This document shows positions 43,450-52,722 of a stretch of 64,000 nucleotides of DNA, piece after piece. The stretch lies in the NCBI GenBank assembly GCA_016125555.1, contig WGLN01000004.1, positions 62,001-126,000 of the forward strand. Reading direction: 5' to 3'. The stretch is from Porphyrobacter sp. GTDB taxonomy: Bacteria; Pseudomonadota; Alphaproteobacteria; Sphingomonadales; Sphingomonadaceae. Each line of letters starts with the position of its first letter. Position 1 is the first letter of the stretch. The translations under genes and the position numbers were made by a program. The notes beneath the pieces are model-generated. The model saw only the letters and a program-made list of their open reading frames with translations, searched no databases and had not been told where the DNA came from.

Positions 43450-43788
43450 TCAGTTCACAGTGACGGTGCCGCTGCGATAGCCGCGCTTGGCCATTCTCTC
43501 GATGTAGTGGATGCGCTCCTTGCGAAGCTCGCGGGCATATTCCTCCCAAGCGTCGCGCAGGTCCTCGATGTCGCTCGCTCGGCCGAGGTCGGAATGCAGT
43601 TCCTTCTGCGCCTCGGTGACGTCGATACGATAGTCGAACCACAGCTTGTTCTCGATCCCGGCGATCGGCGCGGTGAAAATCAGTCGCTCCTCGGCATGGG
43701 CGAGCCGTTCCTCGAAAAGATCGTTCACCGCGGCATTGGCCGTGGCAGCGAGGCCGAGCGCGAGCGCGGCAAAAGCAGCGAGTTTCAT
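43450..43788 (-). CDS. Small secreted helical protein of unknown function
   Basis: This 112-residue protein has a signal peptide (MKLAAFAALALGLAATANAA). The rest is charged and mostly helical (NDLFEERLAHAEERLIF, DIEDLRDAWEEYARELRKER), with a possible coiled coil. No cysteine or known domain is seen. The ATG follows GAGATGGAGAC. A GAATT-N17-CGTT promoter candidate lies 51 bases upstream, matching the other three sites at this locus. It may be a periplasmic stress protein, by inference only. Confidence 0.7.
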   Translation of the reverse strand: MKLAAFAALALGLAATANAAVNDLFEERLAHAEERLIFTAPIAGIENKLWFDYRIDVTEAQKELHSDLGRASDIEDLRDAWEEYARELRKERIHYIERMAKRGYRSGTVTVN

Positions 43789-43838
43789 GTCCAGTCTCCA
43801 TCTCGTGTGTCCCGGCCCAAGCGGCCGGTCGAAGGGAC

Positions 43839-43864
43839 AACGGATGAGTGCGCCGGTTTAATTC
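43839..43864 (-). promoter_or_regulatory. ECF-type promoter candidate for the small helical protein
   Basis: On the minus strand GAATT (43864-43860) is followed after 17 bases by CGTT (43842-43839) within CATCCGTTGTCC. The spacing and the CATyCGTT context match the sites upstream of the sigma, subtilase and Gly/Ala/Ser-rich genes. Confidence 0.42.
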
Positions 43865-43906
43865 GCGAAGGACAAACGCCCCGCGGTGCTGCTAGGGCCC
43901 TGCGAC

Positions 43907-46267
43907 ATGGATAGGAACGCCGTGGCCGCCGCCGCCCCCTCGCCCGAACGCCGGGACACCATCGCCGCACTGGACCTGCTCGACAAGCGCCTGCTGTGGC
44001 TGTCGGCATGGATGATCCACCACGCCAACAACATCCGCGAGAAGCGCGACGGGCTGAAGGTCGGCGGGCATCAGGCGAGCTGCGCCTCGATGAGCGCGAT
44101 CATGGTCGCGCTCTATTTCCACGCGCTGCGCCCGCAGGACAAGGTGGCGGTCAAGCCCCATGCCGGGCCGCTGCTCCACGCCATCCACTACCTGCTGGGC
44201 GACCAGAGCCTCGCGCGGATGCAGGCCTTCCGCGGGCTTGGCGGGGTGCAATCCTATCCGAGCCGCACCAAGGACGCGATCCCGGTCGATTTCTCGACCG
44301 GGTCGGTCGGACTCGGGGTGGCGATCACCGCCTTCACCACGCTGGTGCAGGACTATCTCATCGCCCACGGTCAGGTGCGCGAGGAGGACGCCGGGCGGAT
44401 GATCGCGCTGATGGGCGATGCCGAGCTCGACGAGGGCAACATCTACGAATGCCTGATCGAGGGCTACAAGCACGATCTCAGGAATTGCTGGTGGGTGGTC
44501 GACTACAACCGCCAGAGCCTCGATGCGACCACCGCCGACCGGATGTTCCGGCGTTTCGACGACATCTTCGAGACCTGCGGCTGGCGGGTGATCACGCTGA
44601 AATACGGCAAGCGCCAGCGCGAAGCCTTTGCGAAAGCAGGCGGAAGGGCGCTCGAGGACTGGATCGAGAACTGTCCCAATGCGGACTTCGCCGCGCTCAC
44701 CTATCAGGGCGGGGCGGCGTGGCGCGCGCGGCTGATGGCCGACATCGGCGGCAAGGCCAACGTGCGGCGGCTGCTGGACAGCTTCGACGACGAGGCGCTC
44801 GCCGATCTCATGACCAATCTCGGCGGGCACTGTGTCGAGACGCTGGTCGAGGCCTTCGAGTCTGCGCAGGACGAACGCCCGACGCTGTTCATCGCCTACA
44901 CCGTGAAGGGCCACGGCCTGCCGCTGGCAGGGCACAAGGACAACCACTCGGGCATGCTGAACGCCGCGCAGATCGAACAGCTGCGCGACAGTCTCGGGAT
45001 CGCGCCGGGCGAGGAGTGGGACAGGTGGGCAGGCCTCGGCGACAATGCCGCCGCCCGGCTCGATGCCTTCGTCGCGGCGAGCCCGCTGGCGCGCAAGCCG
45101 TCCGAGCCGGTCGCACCCGCGGTTGCGGTGCCCGAGCGTCTTCCGCTGCCCGAGGCGCGCGAACAATCGACGCAGGCCGCCTTCGGGCGCATCCTCCATG
45201 AACTGGCGAAGTCGGGCGAGGAACTGGCCGACCGCATCGTCACCACCGCGCCCGACGTCACCCAGACCACCAACCTCGGCGCCTTCGTCAACCAGCGCGG
45301 GCTGTTCCGGCGGCAGGAACTGGCCGACGTTTTCCAGAAGGCGAAGATCCCCTCGGCGCAGAAATGGTCGGCCCACGCCGCGGGCCAGCACATCGAGCTC
45401 GGCATCGCGGAGAACAATTTCTTCCTGATGCTGACCTCGCTCGGGCTCGCCGCACCGCATTTCGGCACGCGGCTGCTGCCGGTGGGCACGGTCTATGATC
45501 CCTTCATCGCGCGCGGCCTCGATGCGCTCAATTACGGCTGCTATTCGGACAGCCGGTTCCTGCTGATCGGCACGCCTTCGGGGATCACCCTCGCTGCGGA
45601 GGGCGGGGCGCACCAGTCGATCAACACGCCGCTGATCGGCATGGGCCAGCCGGGCCTCGCCTATTTCGAGCCCGCCTATGCCGACGAACTGGCGCTGATC
45701 ATGCGCTGGGCCTTCGCGCACATGCAGGCGCCGGAGGGCAGCTCGGTCTACCTCAGGCTCTCGACCCGCGCGATCGCGCAGGTGGAGCGCGAAGGCAGCG
45801 ACTGGGAAGCCGATGCACTGGCGGGCGGATACTGGCTGAGGCGGCCCGCGCCGGACGCGCAGGCGGCGATCGTCTTCACCGGCGTGGTCGCGCCCGAGGC
45901 GATGGCGGCGTGGGAGCAGCTCGCCGACGACCTTCCGGGCCTCGGCCTGCTCAACGTCACCTCGCCCGATCTGCTCCACCGCGGCTGGTCGGCCGCCCAC
46001 GCAGCGCGCGGGAACGGCGGCGCGCCAGCACCCTGCCATGCCGAGCGCCTGCTGTCGGCGCTGCCCGCCGGCGCGGGGCTGGTGACGGTGCTCGACGGAG
46101 CGCCGGGCGCGCTGTCGTGGCTTGGCGGGGTGCGCGGCCAGCGGGTCAGCCCGCTCGGCACCGACCGCTTCGGGCAGACCGGCGATCTCATGGACCTTTA
46201 CCGCACCTATCGCCTCGATGCCGAAGCGATCATCGATGCGGCGGCCGAGCTGTTCCTGCCGCGCTGA
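43907..46267 (+). CDS. AceE-like homodimeric pyruvate dehydrogenase E1 / transketolase-family protein
   Basis: This 786-residue thiamine diphosphate enzyme has HQASCASMSAIMVALYFHAL near residue 60 and the TPP motif GDAELDEGNIYECL running to VVDYNRQSLD. Pyrimidine-binding motifs lie further on (HIELGIAENNFFLML, GAHQSINTPLIG). The order of domains matches homodimeric E1 (AceE), which decarboxylates pyruvate and loads lipoyl-E2, but it is about 100 residues shorter than enterobacterial AceE. No E2 or E3 gene is adjacent. It could act on pyruvate or a related 2-oxoacid. The ATG at 43907 was chosen; upstream codons are not family-like. Confidence 0.8.
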   Translation: MDRNAVAAAAPSPERRDTIAALDLLDKRLLWLSAWMIHHANNIREKRDGLKVGGHQASCASMSAIMVALYFHALRPQDKVAVKPHAGPLLHAIHYLLGDQSLARMQAFRGLGGVQSYPSRTKDAIPVDFSTGSVGLGVAITAFTTLVQDYLIAHGQVREEDAGRMIALMGDAELDEGNIYECLIEGYKHDLRNCWWVVDYNRQSLDATTADRMFRRFDDIFETCGWRVITLKYGKRQREAFAKAGGRALEDWIENCPNADFAALTYQGGAAWRARLMADIGGKANVRRLLDSFDDEALADLMTNLGGHCVETLVEAFESAQDERPTLFIAYTVKGHGLPLAGHKDNHSGMLNAAQIEQLRDSLGIAPGEEWDRWAGLGDNAAARLDAFVAASPLARKPSEPVAPAVAVPERLPLPEAREQSTQAAFGRILHELAKSGEELADRIVTTAPDVTQTTNLGAFVNQRGLFRRQELADVFQKAKIPSAQKWSAHAAGQHIELGIAENNFFLMLTSLGLAAPHFGTRLLPVGTVYDPFIARGLDALNYGCYSDSRFLLIGTPSGITLAAEGGAHQSINTPLIGMGQPGLAYFEPAYADELALIMRWAFAHMQAPEGSSVYLRLSTRAIAQVEREGSDWEADALAGGYWLRRPAPDAQAAIVFTGVVAPEAMAAWEQLADDLPGLGLLNVTSPDLLHRGWSAAHAARGNGGAPAPCHAERLLSALPAGAGLVTVLDGAPGALSWLGGVRGQRVSPLGTDRFGQTGDLMDLYRTYRLDAEAIIDAAAELFLPR

Positions 46268-46279
46268 GCGGCGCGGGCA

Positions 46280-47359
46280 CTACAGCCGTTCGAGGATGGC
46301 CTCGCCCATCCCGGTCGTGCCGACGCGGGTGCAGCCCTCGCCCGCCAGCAGGTCAGGGGTGCGATAACCATCGGCGAGCGCCTGACCGATCGCCCTCTCG
46401 ATCCGCTCGGCACAGTCGGGGCGGCCCAGCTGCAGGCGCAGCGCCATCGCGAGGCTGAGGATCGCGGCGCAGGGGTTGGCGATCCCCTGTCCGGCGATGT
46501 CCGGAGCAGAACCGTGGATCGGCTCGTAGATGCCCGGCGTGCCCTCTTCCCCCAGCGCCGCCGAAGGCAGCATCCCGAGCGAGCCGGTGAGCATCGCCAT
46601 GATGTCCGACAGGATGTCGCCGAACAGGTTGTCGGTGAGGATCACGTCGAACTGCTTGGGGTTCTTGACCAGTTGCATCGCGCAATTGTCGGCGAGGATG
46701 TGGTGCAGCGCGACCTCGGGATAGGCCTCGGCGCCAAGCCGCGTCACCTCCTCGCGCCACAGCAGCCCGGCCTCCATCACGTTGGCCTTTTCCGCCGACC
46801 ACAGCACGCCCTTGCGTTCGCGCGCAATGGCGAAGGCGATGCGCGCGACGCGGGTGATCTCGGAGGAGGTGTAGACATGGGTGTTCACCCCGCGCCGTTC
46901 GCCGTTCTCGAGTGTCTCGATGCCGCGCGGCTTGCCGAAATAGACCCCGCCGGTGAGCTCGCGCACGATCATCATGTCGAGTCCCTCGATGACTTCCCGC
47001 TTCAGGGTCGAGGCATCGGCGAGCGCCGGATAGCAATAGGCCGGGCGCAGGTTGGTAAAGACGTCGAGCTCGGCGCGCAGTCTGAGCAGCCCTGCCTCCG
47101 GGCGCTTGTCATAGGCGACCCCGGCCCATTGCGGCCCGCCGACCGCGCCCATCAGCACCGCATCGGCGGCGCGCGCGCGGGCGAGCGTATCGTCCGACAG
47201 CGGCAGCCCTTCCGCCTCGTAGGCGCAGCCCCCGAACAGCGCGGTCTCGGTCACAAGCTCGAGCCCGGCATCGGCGCGCAGGCGATCGATGACGCGCGCG
47301 GCCTCGGCGATGATCTCGGGGCCGATCCCGTCGCCGGGCAGGAGCAGGAGTGTCTTCAC
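46280..47359 (-). CDS. leuB: 3-isopropylmalate dehydrogenase
   Basis: This 359-residue beta-decarboxylating dehydrogenase oxidises 3-isopropylmalate in leucine synthesis. It shows LLPGDGIGPEI at the N-terminus, LLRLRAELDVFTNLRPAYCY, the substrate loop RELTGGVYFGKPRG, NLFGDILSDIMAML and the NAD-site motif PIHGSAPDIAGQGIANP. Full length and intact. leuC and leuD are not in the window. It converges on the AceE-like gene with a 12-base gap. Confidence 0.95.
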   Translation of the reverse strand: MKTLLLLPGDGIGPEIIAEAARVIDRLRADAGLELVTETALFGGCAYEAEGLPLSDDTLARARAADAVLMGAVGGPQWAGVAYDKRPEAGLLRLRAELDVFTNLRPAYCYPALADASTLKREVIEGLDMMIVRELTGGVYFGKPRGIETLENGERRGVNTHVYTSSEITRVARIAFAIARERKGVLWSAEKANVMEAGLLWREEVTRLGAEAYPEVALHHILADNCAMQLVKNPKQFDVILTDNLFGDILSDIMAMLTGSLGMLPSAALGEEGTPGIYEPIHGSAPDIAGQGIANPCAAILSLAMALRLQLGRPDCAERIERAIGQALADGYRTPDLLAGEGCTRVGTTGMGEAILERL

Positions 47360-47446
47360 TTGGGCGGTTCCTCGGTTGGTCGCGGCTGGCCGGTGCGCGC
47401 ATAGACCAGCCGCTCGGCGATGGGAAAGCGCAGAAATGGGAAAGCC

Positions 47447-48178
47447 TCAGGCGGCGGCGAATTCCGCCCAGACCGGGAGGTGGTCCGATGCGGTGGCGGC
47501 GAGCGCGCTCGCATGCACCCCGCAGCCCTTCAGCCGCAACCTTTCGCAATGCATGATCCGGTCGAGCCGCGCGACGGGGCGGCGGCTGTGGAAGCTCGGG
47601 CCGGGATCGAGGATCGTGAAATGCCGTCCGAACTCGCGAAAGCAGCCCGCCTGACCGCGCCATTCGTTGAGATCGCCCATCATCACCGTCGCGCGTTCCA
47701 GCCGCGCCGCCTCGGCCAGCGCGGCGATGGTGCGCGCCTGCCGCACCCGCCACAGGCCCGACAGGTCGAGATGCATGCCGAACACCGTCAGCGGCCCCGC
47801 GGCCGTCTCCAGCGTCGCGGTCACCACCCCGCGCGGTTCGAGGCAGGGGATGTGGATGATGTCGTGCTGGGTCACGGCAATGCCCTTGCGCGCGAGGATC
47901 GCATTGCCGTGCCAGCCCATCGAATCGTGCTGCACGTCGAGTGGCACGGGCACATAGTCGGTGTGATGTTCGATCAGCACCGCGGGCAGCACCGAGGAGC
48001 GCACCCCGAAGCGGCGGTCAGCCTCCTGCAGCGCGACGATGTCGGCGTCGACCTCCTGCAGCACCTTGAGGATGCGCAGGGGATTGCGCACCCGGTCGGT
48101 GCCGATCGCCTTCCTGATGTTGTAGCTGGCGAGCTTGACCGTGGGTGGCGACTTGTCGGGCATGGATCGGGCGGTCAC
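47447..48178 (-). CDS. Endonuclease/exonuclease/phosphatase-family protein
   Basis: This 243-residue protein has the EEP fold motifs: LASYNIRKAIG, IVALQEADRRF (catalytic Glu), GMHLDLSG, GDLNEWR and SDHLPVWAEF (Asp-His pair). Members are metal-dependent phosphodiesterases or nucleases acting on nucleic acids or phospholipids. A GTG start gives MTARSMPDK; the ATG five codons in is also plausible. The 87 bases between its stop and leuB contain no convincing gene. Confidence 0.85.
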   Translation of the reverse strand: MTARSMPDKSPPTVKLASYNIRKAIGTDRVRNPLRILKVLQEVDADIVALQEADRRFGVRSSVLPAVLIEHHTDYVPVPLDVQHDSMGWHGNAILARKGIAVTQHDIIHIPCLEPRGVVTATLETAAGPLTVFGMHLDLSGLWRVRQARTIAALAEAARLERATVMMGDLNEWRGQAGCFREFGRHFTILDPGPSFHSRRPVARLDRIMHCERLRLKGCGVHASALAATASDHLPVWAEFAAA

Positions 48179-48235
48179 TCGCTGCTGACAGGGCCGGCCA
48201 AGGTGGGCCGGATACCGCGCGAGGGCAAGACCCGC

Positions 48236-49618
48236 TCAGGCGTCCGGCGGCCCCGCATCGTCCATCGCCCCGCCGACTGCGGTGAACAGATCGACATGGG
48301 CCTGCGCAAGATCGGCGTCACCATCGATCAGCGCCTCGCGGCTGGCGATCAGCTGGCGCTGCACGTCGAGCACGTCGAACAGCGAGGCGAGGCCCTCGCG
48401 GTAGAGCGCGTTGGATTGCTCGAAGGCGGCTTCGCTTTCGGCGACAGCGTCGCGGAACTCGGCGGTGCGGTCCTTGGCGGCGGCGATCGCGGTCAAGGCG
48501 GTCTCGACTTCGGAAAGCACGCCGAGCAGCGCCTGGCGGTAGTCGGCGAGCGTGGCGGCAAGCTCGCTTTCGGCGGCGCGCACTTCGGCGCGGCGGCGCC
48601 CCCCGTCGATCAGCGGCACGCCGAGCACGGCGGAAAGGCTCGCCACCGCCTGCGAGAGAAGCCCGCCCGTGCTGCCGTCGCCGATGGTGACGAGGCCGGG
48701 GAGCGAAAGCGCGGGGAGGAGGTCGGCGCGCTCGATGCCTACGCCCGCCGCGGCGCGGGCGATGTCGGCTTCGGCGAGAAGCAGGTCGGGGCGGCGACGC
48801 AGCAGATCGGCGGGAACGCCGATAGCGGGGCCGCGCGCATAATCCGGCACCTGCGCATCGGCGGCGGTCTGGGGCGCGCCGGAGGGTGTCTCGCCGACCA
48901 GCACAGCGAGCGCATTGGCCGCCCGCGCGCGCGCCAGCAGCAGCAGGCCGCGCTGCGCCTGGGTGCGCGCGACATCGGCGCGCGCGCGGCGCACGTCGAG
49001 GTTGGAGGACAGCCCCGCCTCGTAGCGCAGCGTCACGATCCGCAGGGTCTGGCGCTGGAGGTCGGTCGACTGCTCGAGCAGCCGCAGCCGTGCGGCGGTG
49101 CGCTTCAGCTCGATATACTGGCTCACCACCGCAGCCGCCAGCAACCGGCGACGGTCGGCGACCGCCTGCTTCGCGCCGTCGGCGGCGGCGAGAGCGGCGG
49201 CACGTTCGGCGGAGAGCCGCCCGTTGAGGTCGATGCGCCACACCCCGCCGATGCTCGCCCCCGCGCCGTCGGCGGTGCGCCCGGCGTCGTCCACCGCCCC
49301 GTCGAGTGCCACTTCGCCGTCGATGGTGGGGAAGAAATCGGATTCCTCCGCGGTCACTATGGCACGCGCCGCTTCGAGCCGTTGGCGGGCGGCCTCGAGC
49401 GAGGGGTTGCGTTCCAGCGCCGCGGCGACGAGCCGGTCGAGCTCGGGATCGCCGAAGCCGTGCCACCAGGCCTCCTCCAGCCCGGTCTCGGGGCGCGCCT
49501 GAGCAAAGTAGCCGGGCGGCAGGGTCACGCCGGCTGCCGGCTCCACCGCAGGGATCTGCGGGGCGGCGCACCCGGCGAGCAGCGCGCCCGCGCCCAGGAT
49601 CGCGTAGCGCAACCTCAC
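48236..49618 (-). CDS. Outer-membrane efflux lipoprotein (NodT-type OMF)
   Basis: This 460-residue protein has a lipobox (LLAGCAAP) and two OMF repeats rich in long helices (LDRLVAAALERNPSLEAARQ, SQYIELKRTAARLRLLEQST, and RRPDLLLAEADIARAAAGVG in the second half). It forms the trimeric outer-membrane duct of an RND efflux pump. The ATG overlaps the RND reading frame's stop by four bases. It is intact even though the pump gene upstream is interrupted. Confidence 0.9.
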   Translation of the reverse strand: MRLRYAILGAGALLAGCAAPQIPAVEPAAGVTLPPGYFAQARPETGLEEAWWHGFGDPELDRLVAAALERNPSLEAARQRLEAARAIVTAEESDFFPTIDGEVALDGAVDDAGRTADGAGASIGGVWRIDLNGRLSAERAAALAAADGAKQAVADRRRLLAAAVVSQYIELKRTAARLRLLEQSTDLQRQTLRIVTLRYEAGLSSNLDVRRARADVARTQAQRGLLLLARARAANALAVLVGETPSGAPQTAADAQVPDYARGPAIGVPADLLRRRPDLLLAEADIARAAAGVGIERADLLPALSLPGLVTIGDGSTGGLLSQAVASLSAVLGVPLIDGGRRRAEVRAAESELAATLADYRQALLGVLSEVETALTAIAAAKDRTAEFRDAVAESEAAFEQSNALYREGLASLFDVLDVQRQLIASREALIDGDADLAQAHVDLFTAVGGAMDDAGPPDA

Positions 49619-52600
49619 GCCGCGGCTCCCGCCGCATCCTCGGCGGCGAGTTCGCGTTCGAGCCGCGCGAGGTCGGCGCGGCGGGGCTTCGCCAGCCGCG
49701 CGATCAGCACGTAGAGCGCGGGCACGAGGAACAGCGTGAACACCGCCGCGATGCCGAGCCCGCCGAAGATCACCCAGCCGATCGCCCGACGCGCCTCGGC
49801 CCCGGCTCCGGTCGCGATCACCAGCGGCACCGCGCCCGCAACGGTCGAGATCAGGGTCATGGCGATGGGGCGCAGGCGGATCGTCGCCGCATCGCGGATC
49901 GCGGCGGCGACATCGGCGCCCTCATCGCGGCGCTGATCGGCGAATTCGACCATCAGGATGCCGTTCTTCGCCATCAGGCCGATCAACATGACGAGGCCGA
50001 TCTGCGAATAGATGTTGAGCGAGGTGCCCGACAGGAACAGCGCGAAGATCGCCGCGGCGAGCGCGAAGGGGATCGAGGCGAGGATCACGAAGGGGCTCGC
50101 GAGGCTCTCGAACTGCGCAACCAGCACCAGGAACACGATCAGGATCGCGAAGCCGTAGGTCAGCAGCAATTCGCGCGAGCTTTGCTCCAATTGCTGCGCC
50201 TCGCCCTGGAGGATCGGCTCGATCCCCTCGGCAAGGCTCGCATCGGAAAGGCGCTCGACCTCGGCGATGGCTTCGGCGAGCGGCACACCGGGCGCAATCG
50301 CCGCCTCGACCTCGATCGCGCGGCGCTGCTCGGTGCGGTCGAGTTCGGCGGCGACGCCCTGCTCGGAAAAGCGGGTCAGCGCCGAGACCGGCACGAGCCC
50401 GCCCGCGTTCGAGCGCACGTAGAGGTTGCCGAGGTCGGCGGGCCGGGTGATCGCCCCCGTCTGTTAGGACAGGCGGATCGGGATCGCCTGATCCTCGACA
50501 TTGAGATCGACCACCCGCAGCCCGTCGACCATCGCCTGCAAGGTCAGCGCCAGATCGTCGAGCGACACGCCGAGATCGGCGGCGCGCGCCCGGTCGACCG
50601 CGATCGAAAGCTGCGGCTGGGTCGGCTGGTAGGAAATCTCCGGATCGGAGAGGATCGGCGAGGTCTCGATGGCATCGGCAAGCTTGCGCGCCGAGCGGTA
50701 GATGCCCTCGTAGTCATTGCCGGTCAGCGCCACCTGGATGCCGCTCTGTCCGCCCCCGCCGCCGCGGCCCAGCGTCGAGCGCCCGCGGGCGTTGGCGCGC
50801 GATCCGGGGATCGCGGAGAGCGGCTCCTCGAGCGCGGCGACGATGTCTCCCTGGCTGCGCTCGCGTTCGCCCCAGTCGGCAAGGTTGGCGGTGACCTGCA
50901 CGAGGTTGGGATCGTAGCGGCCGACGATCGACAGGGTGGAGCGGATTTCGCCGCTCTCCTGGAGCGGCGCAAGCACGGTCTCGATCTCGTCGAGCTCGCG
51001 GTCCATGAAGGCGAGCCCCGTCCCGTCCGGCCCGCGCGCCCAGACGTAGAAGGTGGCACGATCTTCCTCCGGCACCAGTTCCTCGTCGAGCTGGGCATAG
51101 AGCAGACCGGCGCCGACCAGCGCGAGCAGCGATGCGCCCACCACCCGCCAGGGATGCGCGGCGCAGGCGGCCACCCAGCCCTCGTAGCGGTGCGCGAAGC
51201 GGCTTGCGAGCGCCTGCAAGCGCGGGTTGGGATCAGCCCCGTCGCCCGCAAGGTCGATCTTGGCGGCGAGCGCGGGGACGAGGCTGACCGCGACGAAGGT
51301 CGAGATGATCACCGCGATCGCCAGCACGAAGCCGAACTCGCGGAACAGCCGCCCGGTCTCCGATGGCAGGAAGCTGATCGGCACGAACACCGACACCAGC
51401 ACCGCGCTGGTCGCGATCACCGCGAAATAGACCTGCCGGGTGCCGAGCACCGCCGCGGCCTTCTTGCCCAGCCCCTGCTCCTTCTGGAGCCGCTGCGCGT
51501 TTTCGAGCACGACGATCGCATCGTCGACCACCAGCCCGGTCGCCAGCACCAGCGCCAGGAGGGTGAGGAGGTTGATCGAGAAGCCCAGCGCCCAGATTCC
51601 CGCAACCACCCCGATCAGCGCCACCGGAATCGCGGTGCTGGGGATCAGCGTGGGCTTCCAGTGCCCGAAGAACAGCCAGATCACCGCCATCACCACCAGC
51701 ACCGTGATGACCAGCGTCACCGCCACCTCGCGCACCGAGACGCGGATGAACTCGGCATCGTCGGAGATCACCCGGATGTCGATGTCCGAAAAGCGCGCGT
51801 CGAGCCGCGCGGCGGCGGCGCGCACCGCGTCGGAAATGGCGATGGTGTTGGAATTGGCCTGGCGGACGACGCCGAGCCCGATCACCGGCTCGCCATCGAG
51901 GCGGACATAGCTGGTGGCATCGGCCGGCGCGAAATAGGTCTCCGCCACGTCACCGACGGTGACTTCGTCCCGGATCACCACGTCGGCGATGCGCGCCGGG
52001 TCGGCGGCGGTCGCCTCGGCGCGCACCAGCAATTCCTGCGCGTCGGAGCGGAACGAGCCGACGGGCGTGTCGAACGGCGCCTGCCGCAGCGCCGCGGCGA
52101 CGTCGCTCATGGTCAGGCGGTAGCGCGCCAGCCGGATCGGATCGACCGCGACGCGCAGTTCGGTCGGCCGCCCGCCGAAGGTCTCGATGCTGGCGACCCC
52201 ATCGGCGGCGAGCAGTTCGGGGATGATGTCGTTCTCGACGATGCGGGTCAGTTCGGCGACGTCATAGCGGCGGCTCGAAACCGCGAGGGTCATGATCGCC
52301 TCGGCGTCCTGATCGGCCTTGACGACCTGCACCTGCTCGACCCGCTCGGGCAGGTTGCGGGTCACCCGGCTGACCGCCTCGCGCAGGTCCGATGCGGCGG
52401 TGTCGAGATCGGTGCCGGGGTTGAACTCGACCCGGATGCGGCTGTTGTTCTCCTCGGAGGACGAGCGGATCTGGCGCACGCCGTTGACCCGGGCCGCCGC
52501 GTTCTCGAGCCGCGAGGTGACTTCGGCATCCATCGTCTCGGGCGCGGCGCCTGGCAGCGTCGCGCTGATGGTGACGATCGGGCGGTCGACATTGGGCAAC

Positions 52601-52722
52601 TCGCGCACCTCGGTGCCGAGCAGCGCGGCGGCCCCGGCGATCACGATCAACAGGTTCAGCACCATCACCAGCAGCGGCCGCTTGACCGCCAGCAGGGGAA
52701 GATCGTTGGCGCGAATGCTCAC
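49615..52722 (-). pseudogene. RND (AcrB/HAE1-type) efflux pump interrupted by an in-frame TAA
   Basis: Codons 1-752 (52722 to 50467) encode an N-terminal TM, the porter domain, TM2-TM7 (VTLVITVLVVMAVIWLFFG, ALVLATGLVVDDAIVVLENA with the proton-relay acidic pair) and the start of the second porter half. TAA stands at 50466-50464. The same frame then continues without a shift through QTGAITRPADLGNLYVRSNA and TM8-TM12 to the normal stop at 49615. Without the TAA the protein would be about 1,035 residues, the usual length. The partner MFP and OMF genes are intact and overlapping. Either the pump is newly inactivated or the codon is a base-call error or strain polymorphism. Confidence 0.85.

Noticed and set aside
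47360..47446. Short open frame (RFPIAERLVYARTGQPRPTE...) between the EEP gene and leuB
   Set aside because: It reads like plausible protein but has no ATG, GTG or TTG in a useful place and overlaps the EEP 3' end; too short to support as a gene.
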